From an uncultured Sphingomonas sp. (GTDB lineage Bacteria > Pseudomonadota > Alphaproteobacteria > Sphingomonadales > Sphingomonadaceae), in the NCBI RefSeq assembly GCF_937871615.1, contig NZ_CALMPA010000034.1:1-45949 (forward strand): a stretch of 45,949 bases of DNA. Reading direction: 5' to 3'. Positions 24,219 through 32,813 of the stretch are shown in pieces (position 1 is the stretch's first letter; every line of letters starts with the position of its first letter). The position numbers and the translations under genes are program-made. The notes beneath the pieces are model-generated. The model was not told the DNA's origin, made no database searches, and saw nothing but the letters and a program-made list of their open reading frames with translations.

Positions 24219-24624
24219 TGCGCCGATCGATCCGGATATTGTCGGCATCGTCACCGAGGTCGATGCGCGCGAGTTCATGACGATCAGCAGCGTAAAAGCG
24301 GACAGAACCGTCTCCGCAGGCGACAACCAGCTCACGCCGGTCCGGCAGCCAGGCCATCCCCTGCGGTTCGGAAAGGCCGGTGATGCGCCCCGCAACCTTG
24401 CTCGCCCCGAGATCGACGATATCGACCGTGCCATTGGCAACCTCGGCGACGAACAGCCGACGATCGGCGAGATCGATCGCGAGATGATCAATCCTGCCCT
24501 TGGTATCGGGCAGCGCGATCTTCCGCTCGAGCACAAGCGGCGAGCCCGAATGATCCGGCCATGCCACGCCGCACCCAGGGAGTCCGATCAGCAAAGCAGC
24601 CATCATGACTCTGCGGGCGCGCAT
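24106..24624 (-). pseudogene. Truncated YncE-like beta-propeller lipoprotein gene
   Basis: The first 130 or so residues are a lipoprotein signal (ending GLPGC) and two to three blades of a YVTN/YncE-like beta-propeller: KGRIDHLAIDLADRRLFVAE, EPQGMAWLPDRRELVVACGD, then DDADNIRIDRRNGHALGLD. A full propeller would need about seven blades and over 300 residues. After residue ~140 the frame degenerates (SAERTAGNRRK) and another gene's tail appears in a different frame. It starts 7 bases after the DUF1259 gene, so it was the fourth gene of the chromate operon before truncation. Confidence 0.55.
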
Positions 24625-24633
24625 CACCGTGCT

Positions 24634-25527
24634 TCAGTTTGCCGCAATGGCGACGTGCTGCAGCGCCGCGGCGAGCCCGCGCGCTAGTTTCCGCGCATCG
24701 TCATTGGCCCAGAAGTGCATGAAGAACAGCCGTGGCTCATCGTCGAGCATATGGTTGTGGAGCGCGGTCACCTCGATACCGTTCTCGCGCAAAGCCCGCA
24801 GCACGGGATTCACTTCTGAAGCAGCGAGCACGAAATCGCCGGTAATCGCGGCCTTGTCGCCGCCGGTCGGCTGGAAGTTGATCGCAATCGCGGCGCCCAT
24901 CGCGGGCGGCAAGGGCATGCCACCGTCGCGCGGAGCCTCGGCGCGCGGGATACCAAAGGCATAGACCCCGCCGCCAACCTTACCCTTGTGGCCAAGAATG
25001 CTGTCGAGCGCGGCGGTATCCAAATCGAGTGTTTCGGGCGCTGCCGGCGCGGTCGACGGTGGGGCTGACAGCGGCGTCCCACTCAGGGCAAGCGCGTCGT
25101 GGAGCGTCTTCGCCAACTGCGCCGGATCGCCATGGCCGGCGATGTGCATGTACATGGTATGGGGCGTGTTGCGCAGCAGGTGGTTGTGGAGTGCGGTGAT
25201 CTCGATGCCACCGGCGATCAGTTTTGCCATCACCGAATTCACCTCGGTATCGGTGAGCACGAGATCGCCCATGACCATCGCCTGCCCTGCCCCATGGGGT
25301 ACGAACGCCAGCCATGACCCGAGCGCCAGTGCGGGCTTCAGCGTTACGCCGTCGAGCACGACCTTGAGATCGCTACGCGGCAAGCCGATGCGATAGACTC
25401 CGCCCGGCATTTCAGTGCCGGGCTTGCCAATCTCCGTGGCGACCGCCTGCTCCCAAGGCTCGGCTGCCCGCGCGGGAGCTGCGAGCGCGAGAAGGCCCGA
25501 CAGGCCCAGTGCGAAAATCGGCTTCAC
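24634..25527 (-). CDS. Secreted DUF1259 protein of the chromate operon
   Basis: About 297 residues with a signal peptide (LGLSGLLALAAPARA) and two related halves. Each half has the motif EIT/EVTALHNH (first copy GGIEITALHNHLLRNTPHTM, second ENGIEVTALHNHMLDDEP) followed by a His-bearing MHIAGHGD or MHFWANDD, which together suggest a metal site. DUF1259 (LppY/LpqO) proteins commonly sit with chrA/chrB. The start is a GTG behind AAGGGAAATAAA; an ATG ten codons upstream would spoil the signal peptide. Function unknown. Confidence 0.7.
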   Translation of the reverse strand: MKPIFALGLSGLLALAAPARAAEPWEQAVATEIGKPGTEMPGGVYRIGLPRSDLKVVLDGVTLKPALALGSWLAFVPHGAGQAMVMGDLVLTDTEVNSVMAKLIAGGIEITALHNHLLRNTPHTMYMHIAGHGDPAQLAKTLHDALALSGTPLSAPPSTAPAAPETLDLDTAALDSILGHKGKVGGGVYAFGIPRAEAPRDGGMPLPPAMGAAIAINFQPTGGDKAAITGDFVLAASEVNPVLRALRENGIEVTALHNHMLDDEPRLFFMHFWANDDARKLARGLAAALQHVAIAAN

Positions 25528-25553
25528 TTTATTTCCCTTCAGATGATCAGGTT

Positions 25554-26966
25554 TCAACGGACCACACCCGCAAGATAGAGCACAACGCCCACCACCGACG
25601 TCACCGCCAGCGTGGGGATCATGCCGATCTTGAACCGGAACACCGCGATCCCGGCGCCGATGGCCAGAAGGGTCGCGGCAATCTGGACAGATCCGAGCAC
25701 GGGCAGATCGAAGGTCAGCCCCGCGAACCGAACTCCGCTAACCTCACGAAACAAGGTGTGGATGGCGAACCAGACGGCGAGGTTGAGGATCACCCCGACC
25801 ACGGCGGCGGTGATCGCGCCCAGTGCTCCGGATAGGGCGCGGTTGCCGCGCAGGCCCTCGATGAATGGCGCCCCGGCGAAGATCCACAGGAAGCACGGGG
25901 CGAAGGTCACCCAGGTGGTGAGAATCGCGCCGAAGGTGGCGGCGACCAGCGGCTGCAACATGCCGGCGTCGCGATAGGCGGCGAGGAACCCGACGAACTG
26001 CGTCACCATGATCAGCGGTCCGGGCGTCGTCTCGGCGAGCCCGAGGCCGTCGAGCATCTCCCCCGGCCGGAGCCAGCCATAGGTGCCGACCGCCTCCTGC
26101 GCGACATAGGCCAGCACGGCATAGGCGCCGCCGAAGGTCACCACCGCCATCTGGCTGAAGAACAATGCGATCTGGCTGAACACATTGCTGGGGCCGAGCA
26201 GCGTCAGGAGCAGCGCGACCGGTGCCAGCCACAGGAGCAGGAAGATGCCGGAGATGGTGAGCGACCAGCGGAGATTAGGACGCGCATGATCAGGCAGGCT
26301 TTCGCCGAGCGCGGTGTCGCGGTCGTGGACTACATTGCCGCCCGATGGGCCGTGCCCGCCTCCGCCCGAAAACGCGGGCAGGCCAAGCCGGCCGCCGACA
26401 TAGCCGATGATCGCGGCGGCGAGCACGATCAGCGGGAATGGCGCATTGAAGAAGAAGATCGTGACGAATGCCGCAGCGGCGATCCCGCGCATCACATTGT
26501 TCTTGAGCGCGCGCGATCCGACCCGGATTACCGCTTGGACGACCACCGCCAGCACCGCCGCCTTGAGCCCAAAGAACAGGCCCGTGATCAGCGGTGTGTG
26601 GCCGAGCAGCACATAGATATAGCTGAGGCCAAGGATCGAGATGAACCCTGGCAGCACGAACAAGCCTCCGGCGATCAGCCCGCCTTTGGTCTTGTGAAGC
26701 AGCCAGCCGATATACGCGGCGAGTTGCTGCGCCTCGGGACCGGGGAGCAGCATGCAATAGTTGAGCGCGTGCAGGAAACGCTCTTCGCCGATCCACTTTT
26801 TTTCATCGACGAGGATGCGGTGCATCACCGCAATCTGTCCCGCCGGCCCGCCGAAACTCAGCGCCGCGATCCGTATCCAAACGCGAACGGCTTCGCTGAG
26901 CTTGATGGCGTGGCCAGTTGGGGGCGCATCGAACCCCAGGGGAGGTTCGGCCACAGCGGCGCTCAT
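25554..26966 (-). CDS. chrA: Chromate transporter ChrA
   Basis: A 470-residue membrane protein built from two repeated halves. Each has the CHR signature: first half FGGPAGQIAVMHRILV, then LNYCMLLPGPEAQQLA; second half TFGGAYAVLAYVAQEAVG, then ETTPGPLIMVTQFVGF. It expels chromate from the cytoplasm. A glycine/histidine-rich loop separates the halves. Its start overlaps the chrB stop (ATGA), so expression is coupled, and DUF1259 follows 26 bases later. Confidence 0.9.
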   Translation of the reverse strand: MSAAVAEPPLGFDAPPTGHAIKLSEAVRVWIRIAALSFGGPAGQIAVMHRILVDEKKWIGEERFLHALNYCMLLPGPEAQQLAAYIGWLLHKTKGGLIAGGLFVLPGFISILGLSYIYVLLGHTPLITGLFFGLKAAVLAVVVQAVIRVGSRALKNNVMRGIAAAAFVTIFFFNAPFPLIVLAAAIIGYVGGRLGLPAFSGGGGHGPSGGNVVHDRDTALGESLPDHARPNLRWSLTISGIFLLLWLAPVALLLTLLGPSNVFSQIALFFSQMAVVTFGGAYAVLAYVAQEAVGTYGWLRPGEMLDGLGLAETTPGPLIMVTQFVGFLAAYRDAGMLQPLVAATFGAILTTWVTFAPCFLWIFAGAPFIEGLRGNRALSGALGAITAAVVGVILNLAVWFAIHTLFREVSGVRFAGLTFDLPVLGSVQIAATLLAIGAGIAVFRFKIGMIPTLAVTSVVGVVLYLAGVVR

Positions 26967-27817
26967 TGCCGCTTCTTTTCCTTAGCGCGCGCCTTGGCGG
27001 GCTGATGCGAGACCCAATTATGGGTTTCGTCGGTTGCATCGCGGCACCACCGGAAGAAAGCGTCGTAAAGCAGCATCCCGGCCTCAAGCTGCTCAAGATC
27101 GTCCGCATACATGCGCGAGAGACCGAGCGAGGCCGCGAGCAAGCCCGCCGCCTCCGACGCGAGATCGGGCCGGGCCGTATCCGCGCCGCGCACGATCGGC
27201 GCGAGGCGGGCGAGCGGCACGTACCCGCCGAGCCCGAACGCGTCGACCATCACATCGAAGGTGCAAAGTTCGCCGCGATGGCTCCATCTCACCCCTTCGC
27301 CTTCGATGTCGAACGGGGCGGCCCCGAAACGTTCCGCAACGCCCTGCACCTCCGGGGGGGCAACGAACAGGAAGATGGCGCTGGGGTCGACAAAGCGGCG
27401 GATCAGCCACGGGCAGGCAATCCGGTCGACCTTGGGCCGGCCGCGCGTCACCCAGACCGTCTGGCCGTTTGCATCGCGCGGCGGGAGAACTGCTTCGGGC
27501 ACCATTGGCAAACCCGCCGCGGCCCATCCGCCCATACCGTCCTCAAGCACCTCGGCTGCAACACCCTCATGGCGTAACCAGGACGCGACGCCCTGGCTCA
27601 GCGTATTGCCGTCCCGGCACACGACGACTGCCGACCGGCCGCGGAACTCCGACGCCCAGGTGGCGATATCTGCCGAGGGCCGCCGCAGGGCGCCTGGAAT
27701 GAGAAGCGGTTCGGCGGCGAATTCTTCTGCCGGCCGCACATCAATCAGCACAGGGCCGGCCGGAATACCGATCAGGCGCGCAAGCTTGTCAGATGGGATC
27801 GTGTTTAACGCAGGCAT
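26963..27817 (-). CDS. chrB: ChrB chromate-resistance protein with rhodanese domain
   Basis: About 284 residues. An N-terminal rhodanese-like domain (IDVRPAEEFAAEPLLIPGA, active-site loop VVVCRDGNTLSQG) is joined to a ChrB C-terminal domain (VTRGRPKVDRIACPWLIRRF, later DAFGLGGYVPLARLA). ChrB proteins regulate or assist chromate export by ChrA. The loop has the catalytic Cys expected in active rhodaneses. The start is the ATG after AAAGGA. It leads the chrB-chrA-DUF1259 operon. Confidence 0.85.
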   Translation of the reverse strand: MPALNTIPSDKLARLIGIPAGPVLIDVRPAEEFAAEPLLIPGALRRPSADIATWASEFRGRSAVVVCRDGNTLSQGVASWLRHEGVAAEVLEDGMGGWAAAGLPMVPEAVLPPRDANGQTVWVTRGRPKVDRIACPWLIRRFVDPSAIFLFVAPPEVQGVAERFGAAPFDIEGEGVRWSHRGELCTFDVMVDAFGLGGYVPLARLAPIVRGADTARPDLASEAAGLLAASLGLSRMYADDLEQLEAGMLLYDAFFRWCRDATDETHNWVSHQPAKARAKEKKRQ

Positions 27818-28492
27818 AACGCGTCCTTTCAAGAAGCAGGACGCGATGCTTCAGCCTGTCGCCTCGTGGGGAGATCGCAATCCCCATTCCCCAATTAGAC
27901 GTCGCGGACCGATCGATGTCAACCTCACGAGTGTTGCGCGATAAGCCTCGTCGCGCATGGACGTGGAAATTTGCTCGACGACGGGTGAACGGGGCCGGCC
28001 GACGCGCGACTCCAACAAGGCTGAGCTCGAAAGCTGGTATCTGCGCATTGGCCATCTCCGCTGCTGCGGTTGCGAGGGCGAGACATGCAATTATGTCGAT
28101 AGAGTCAGTGTGCAATCAGCGAAAATCCGGGATTTTTCGCAGGGCGGACAACATAGTTCCTCGGTCGACATAATAGAGATTATGTATGTCCGTAGCCATA
28201 GCGCGGAAGGGTAGCGTATGGCCGCCCATTTCGTACGCCTCATTCGAGCAGAAGAGCCTGTTATTTTGACGAAATTCCGTTTCTTTGCGATATTTCTCTT
28301 CGCTATTCCCTGAGACAATTTGGCATCAACCCTGACGTCGGCGCCATCGTTCACCGGGGACAGATGGCCCAACGCAGCATGAGTTCACGCACAAGATCGT
28401 CGATCGACCTAGCAAAAATCTTGGTCCCGATCTGCCCGATCAGCTCCCAGTCTGCGCGTGTCGCTGTCGCGGTGCCAGGATCGCAAGGGTTA
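27818..28492. other. Gene-poor stretch between chrB and the IS element
   Basis: About 675 bases without a convincing gene. Frames of 60-108 codons exist on both strands but none shows a domain or a ribosome site. The one clear structure is a separated 10-base inverted repeat, ATTATGTCGA (28090-28099) and TCGACATAAT (28165-28174). The last 110 bases read as a possible remnant on the minus strand (ADWELIGQIGTKIFARSID), interrupted by the IS. The chrB promoter should lie at the left end. Confidence 0.4.
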
Positions 28493-29335
28493 GGCGCTGT
28501 CTGCATTCACAAGATTCCCTTATGTGGAGAATTCTGATTCAAGGTCGTCGAAGGAGACGATTATTGAGCCGGCGGACGCTAACAGACGAGCAATGGGGTC
28601 GAATTGAGGGTCACCTTCCTGGGCGGGTGGGCACACCGGGGCGGAGCGGTGTCGACAACCGGCTGTTCGTCGACGCGATCCTTTGGATGGCGGGGAATGC
28701 GGCGCATTGGCGCGATCTGCCGGAGATGTTCGGCAAGTGGACGGCGGTCCATGCGCGCTTTCGCCGCTGGTCCCGTAACGGTGTATTTGAAGGTCTTTTC
28801 CAGGCCTTGGCTGATACACCGGACTTTGAATATGTCCTGATCGACAGCACGATCTCGAAGGTCCCTGCCGATGCGACGGGCGCAAAAGGGGGGCTGAAGC
28901 TGCCTGCATCGGTCGTTCGCGCGGCGGGCTGACGACTAAATTACACGCCGCCGTCGATGCGATCGGCTTGCCGTTGCGGATCCATCCAACGCCAGGGCAA
29001 TATGGCGATTGCCCGCAAGCCGAGGCGCTCCTGCGCGGCTTCGAGGGCGTCGGCCATGTCATCGCCGATGCCGCCTATGACGCCGATCCGTTACGCGCCT
29101 TCATTGCCGACGATCTTGGTGCAACCGCACAGATCAAGGCCAACCCCAGCCGCGCCACAGCCCCGCCAATCGATTGGAGGCTCTACAAGGAGCGCCATCA
29201 GGTCGAATGCTTCTTCAACAAACTCAAACGCTTCCGTCGCATCGCCCTGCGCTGTGAGAAAACTCTCTCCGCATTCATGGGCTTCGGCCATCTCGCTTGC
29301 GCCATGATCTGGTTACGTTGAATGCAGACAGCACC
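28493..29335 (+). mobile_element. IS5-family insertion sequence, IS427-like
   Basis: An 843-base element bounded by near-perfect inverted repeats: GGCGCTGTCTGCATTCA at the left and TGAATGCAGACAGCACC at the right (one mismatch). The target duplication is TA on both sides. It encodes a two-frame transposase with a slippery site. Size, ends and TA duplication fit the IS427 group. Flanking DNA on both sides contains no clear gene, so the target cannot be named. Confidence 0.85.
28522..29321 (+). CDS. IS5-family transposase, OrfA-OrfB by programmed frameshift
   Basis: The first frame carries the N-terminal DUF4096-like domain (LTDEQWGRIEGHLPGRVG... DLPEMFGKWTAVHARFRRW) and the first catalytic Asp in VLIDSTISK. 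It stops at 28932 in its own frame. The second part (GRSRGGLTTKLHAAVDAIGL, then ADAAYDADPLRAFI with the second Asp, then KERHQVECFFNKLKRFRRIA with the Glu) continues in the −1 frame. A slippery run GCAAAAGGGGGG at about 28881-28892 is the likely shift site. DDE residues are all present, so the element may still be active. Confidence 0.8.
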
Positions 29336-29549
29336 TAGTGCCAGGACTGTCGCTGGCATCTTCGGACGGGGTCCGGACGGTTCTAGCGGAGGCCCAATTG
29401 TCATTTCATCTCTCGAAATCGCAGCGGAAGCTCGGATTTACAGAAGAGCGGACATCGCCGATCTTTGCATCTGGCATAGCATTGCGTCCTCCTGACCATT
29501 ACCGGCTTCGCCCGCGCGCCGACGCGAGCATCTGCATATCCAATCTCGA

Positions 29550-30599
29550 CTATCGGCTCGCCGCGCCGGCAATCGGCAATTCTGCTCGGACGCGACTCGA
29601 TTGCCCGGTGACAAATGCGATATGGCCATCGTGAGCCTCGGCTACCTCGCGCGCGATGGCGAGACCAATGCCGTGCCCCTCACTATCGGACCTTCCCTTC
29701 CTGAAACGCTCGAACACGATTTTCTGAAGCGAAGGGGGGACGCCAGGACCATCATCGGTGACTACCAGGACGGCAAGCGAACTATCGTCAACGCGGTGTT
29801 CGATGCCCCCGGAAAGGCAGATCAGTCCCTCACCGTGCACCAGCGCATTGTCGAGCAGGTTACGGATCATATCGTGCAGATCCGGAGCGCGGCCGTGCAC
29901 CGGCAGGTTGTCGGGAAGGTCGACATCGAGCTGCCGGCTTGCCTGGTCGACGAGCGGGAATATTCCTGCGGCGGCCTCGCGCGCGATCCGAGACAAATTG
30001 ACGATCGGCTCGTCCGCGCCGCTCACTGCCTGTCTCGCATGTTCCTTGCGAGCGAGATCGAGCAATTGATCGACCAGTTTGGAAAGCCGCACGACATCCT
30101 GATCGATCGTTGGCCAGTCGATTTCCCCGCCGAGCTTCGCGCGTTGAAGATGCAGGCTGAGGACGGCGAGCGGCGTCCGCAACTCGTGCGCCGCATCGGC
30201 GACGAAGCGCTGCTCGGCCCGATACGCATCGGTGAGCCGATCGAGTGCGCCGTTGATCGCGCTCACGAGCGGGCGGATTTCTTCGGGCAGTCGCGCGGTC
30301 GAGATACGAGCGTTGGGATTGCCCGGCCCGACGATCGCCGCTTCGCGCGAGGCGGAGGCGAGGTGGCGCAGGCTCCAGCCGCTCACCAGCCACAGCAAGG
30401 CGATCGCCCCGAGGCTGAACGGGACGAGCATCAGGATATCCTGATAGGGATCCTGGAAAATGATCGATTCGGCCCCGCCGATCGCCTGCGCGCGGCGCGC
30501 CACCGGTTCGAGCAGGAATGCCCCGCCAAGCCCGAGCGCGAACATCAGCAGCATGCCCGCAACCAATCGTCCGCGCAGGCTGCCGAGCAACCGCCTCAT
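29550..30599 (-). CDS. Sensor histidine kinase of the metal-efflux two-component system
   Basis: A 349-residue kinase: helix 1 (LVAGMLLMFALGLGG), a periplasmic loop of only about 40 residues, helix 2, a HAMP-like linker, the HisKA box FVADAAHELRTPLAVL with the phosphorylated His, and a HATPase with DNALVHG, DDGPGVPP and GHGIGLAIAREV. The small periplasmic loop is typical of QseC/CusS-type sensors of metals. Its ATG overlaps the stop of the response-regulator gene (ATGA). It reads away from the efflux operon. Confidence 0.85.
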   Translation of the reverse strand: MRRLLGSLRGRLVAGMLLMFALGLGGAFLLEPVARRAQAIGGAESIIFQDPYQDILMLVPFSLGAIALLWLVSGWSLRHLASASREAAIVGPGNPNARISTARLPEEIRPLVSAINGALDRLTDAYRAEQRFVADAAHELRTPLAVLSLHLQRAKLGGEIDWPTIDQDVVRLSKLVDQLLDLARKEHARQAVSGADEPIVNLSRIAREAAAGIFPLVDQASRQLDVDLPDNLPVHGRAPDLHDMIRNLLDNALVHGEGLICLSGGIEHRVDDSSLAVLVVTDDGPGVPPSLQKIVFERFRKGRSDSEGHGIGLAIAREVAEAHDGHIAFVTGQSSRVRAELPIAGAASR

Positions 30600-31276
30600 T
30601 GTCCGCCCTCCGCCTGCAGGCGATAGCCGATGCCGCGCACTGCCTCGACCCGCACGATCGACCGGGCCGCGGCGAGCTTGCGCCTAAGTCGCGACACCGA
30701 GGCCTCAAGCGCGTTCGCGCCGACCTCGTCGTCGAACCCGTAGATGCGCTCCTCCAGTAGGTCCTTGACCACGATCCGCCCCCCGGCACGGATCAGTTCC
30801 TCCAGCACCGAGGCTTCTCGGCGCGTCAGCTCGACCGCGGCATCGATCACCGTCGCAGAGCGCGATGCCGGGTCGAACGTCACGTCGCCGTAAGCGTGGA
30901 CGATATCGCGCCGCATTCCCGGCCGGCGAAGCACCGCGCGCAGCCGCGCGTCGAGCTCGGTCAGATCGAAGGGTTTGAGGATATAGTCGTCGGCGCCGGC
31001 ATCGAGCCCGCCGACGCGATCCGCTATCCCGTCCCGCGCGGTGAGGATGATGGCGGGCAGCTGCGGGCTGGCGCGGCGCAGCGCGCGGAGAACGTCGAGC
31101 CCGTCCATGTCAGGAAGGCCGAGATCGAGGATCACCGCATCATAGGGGGCGACCGCAGCGGCTTCCAAACCGTCCTCGCCGCTGCCAACCGGATCGATCG
31201 CGAAACCACTGCCGCGCAGATGCTCTGCGATCGTCTCGCGCATCGCGCGATTATCCTCGACCAGCAGCACTCGCAT
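30596..31276 (-). CDS. OmpR-family response regulator
   Basis: A 226-residue regulator: receiver domain with acidic pocket (VEDN), phospho-Asp in VILDLGLPD, Thr in ILTARD, Lys in YILKPFD, then a winged-helix DNA-binding domain (VELTRREASVLEELI, then GANALEASVSRLRRK). Start at MRVLLVEDN; a longer frame upstream is a shadow. It is coupled to the kinase and transcribed divergently from the TolC-HlyD-RND operon, with its likely boxes in the intergenic region. Confidence 0.85.
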   Translation of the reverse strand: MRVLLVEDNRAMRETIAEHLRGSGFAIDPVGSGEDGLEAAAVAPYDAVILDLGLPDMDGLDVLRALRRASPQLPAIILTARDGIADRVGGLDAGADDYILKPFDLTELDARLRAVLRRPGMRRDIVHAYGDVTFDPASRSATVIDAAVELTRREASVLEELIRAGGRIVVKDLLEERIYGFDDEVGANALEASVSRLRRKLAAARSIVRVEAVRGIGYRLQAEGGQ

Positions 31277-31317
31277 GAATCGTGTCTCCGTTGCACCGGC
31301 AGTCCTTCTAGCATGCG

Positions 31318-31366
31318 GCTGACGCGACGCTGACAGGATTGCCGGCGGCGTCAGCCTCCCGTCAGC
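31318..31366. promoter_or_regulatory. Paired direct-repeat boxes of the response regulator
   Basis: GCTGAC-N5-GCTGAC (31318-31334) is followed 15 bases later by GTCAGC-N5-GTCAGC (31350-31366). Each box is a six-base direct repeat with 11-base period, the pattern used by OmpR-family dimers, and the two boxes are exact reverse complements, one facing each divergent operon. Confidence 0.65.
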
Positions 31367-31409
31367 TTCGACGTGGAGAGGCCCATGACGACCACCGGGA
31401 AAGCGGGCG

Positions 31410-32813
31410 ATGCGAGAATTTTCAGGACGAAGGGCTGGGAGAACAGGATGTCTTGCCATCCTCGCCCTTACGCTCGCCAGCTGTGCGTCGATCCCACCGC
31501 GGCCGCTTGTAGCGGACAGCAATGCGGCCAGCCTCGAAGCGCGCGAGCTCGACGATCCGCGGCTGCTGGCGTTTCTCGCAGCGGCCGACGCTTCGGCCCC
31601 GGCGGGTGGTCGGTGGGATCTGCATCAGCTGACGTTGGCGGCGGTCTATTTCCACCCCGATCTCGACGTTGCCGACGCGCAGCTCGCGGTCGCGCAAGCG
31701 GCGATACGGACGGCAGCGCAGCGCCCCAATCCATCGTTCAATCTCACCCCGCAATTCAATGCGACCAACGCTAATCCGACCGCCTGGACGATCGGCACCG
31801 CGATCAACCTGCTGCTCGAACTGTTCGGCAAGCGCGAGGCGCGGACCGATGAGGCCAAGGCCCTGACCGAGGCGGCGCGGTTCGATGTCGCCAATGTGAG
31901 CTGGCAGGTGCGCGGCCGGGTTCGAGCCGCGATGCTTGCACTATGGGGCGCTGAGCAACGCGCCGGGCTGATCGCACGGCGGCGCGACCTGCAGACCGAG
32001 CTGGCCGCGCTGGTCGAGCGCCGCCTCGCGGCCGGCGACGTTTCCGCGCTTGATGCCGGGCGCGAGCGCGCGAACCGCGATATATTGGTGCTGGCGGTGT
32101 CCGACGCCGCCCGCGACATCGCTGATGCACGTGTGTCGCTTGCCAGCGCGATCGGCGTGCCGGTTCATGCGCTGACCGGCCTTGTCCTCGATTATGCCGC
32201 GCTCGCCGATGCGAAGCAGCCGTCCGACGTCGCCACCTTACGTAAGACTGCTTTGACCGCGCGCAGCGATGTTCGCGCGAGCCTTGCGCGCTATGCCGCG
32301 AGCGAAGCGGCGCTGAAGCTGCAACTCGCCAACCGCCTGCCCAACCTTTCGATCGGTCCCGGCTATCAATATGACCAGGGCGACAACAAATTTTCGCTGA
32401 GCTTGCAGACCGACCTTCCGGTATTCAACGCGAACGGCGGCCCGGTTGCCGAAGCCATGGCGCACCGCCGCGAGGCCGCCGCCAATTTCACCGCGCTCCA
32501 GGCCGGGATCATCACCGAGATCGATCGCGCGGAAGCGGCCCGGAAAAGCACCGGCGCCAGCCTTGTCGCGGCCGACACACTTGCTGCGCAACAGGCTGAC
32601 CGCGCCAGACGCAACATGCGAGTATTCAACGCGGGCGCGATCGATCGGGTCACCTTGCTGACCGGCGAGATCGACTATGCCGCAGGCCAGGAATCGCGAT
32701 TGCAGGCGCTGATCGCCGAGCGAACCGCGCTCGGCCAGCTCGAAGATGCATTGCGCGTCCCGATTTTCACCAAGGCGTTGCCGGCCGCCTCCACCAACAG
32801 GACGATGCCATGA
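31410..32813 (+). CDS. TolC-family outer-membrane lipoprotein of the RND pump
   Basis: A 467-residue outer-membrane factor. The N-terminus ends in the lipobox LASC, then come two repeated OEP halves: LTLAAVYFHPDLDVADAQLA (conserved NPXL-like position) and RSDVRASLARYAASEAAL, with long helical hairpins and beta-strands such as NPSFNLTPQFNA and LPNLSIGPGYQYDQGDN. It forms the exit channel of the tripartite pump. Its stop overlaps the start of the adaptor gene (ATGA). The ribosome site is weak, so translation may be modest. Confidence 0.85.
   Translation: MREFSGRRAGRTGCLAILALTLASCASIPPRPLVADSNAASLEARELDDPRLLAFLAAADASAPAGGRWDLHQLTLAAVYFHPDLDVADAQLAVAQAAIRTAAQRPNPSFNLTPQFNATNANPTAWTIGTAINLLLELFGKREARTDEAKALTEAARFDVANVSWQVRGRVRAAMLALWGAEQRAGLIARRRDLQTELAALVERRLAAGDVSALDAGRERANRDILVLAVSDAARDIADARVSLASAIGVPVHALTGLVLDYAALADAKQPSDVATLRKTALTARSDVRASLARYAASEAALKLQLANRLPNLSIGPGYQYDQGDNKFSLSLQTDLPVFNANGGPVAEAMAHRREAAANFTALQAGIITEIDRAEAARKSTGASLVAADTLAAQQADRARRNMRVFNAGAIDRVTLLTGEIDYAAGQESRLQALIAERTALGQLEDALRVPIFTKALPAASTNRTMP

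Noticed and set aside
28090-28174. ATTATGTCGA / TCGACATAAT inverted repeat as a resolvase res site or transposon end
   Set aside because: No resolvase gene or third sub-site nearby and no target duplication; kept only as a note in the gap description.
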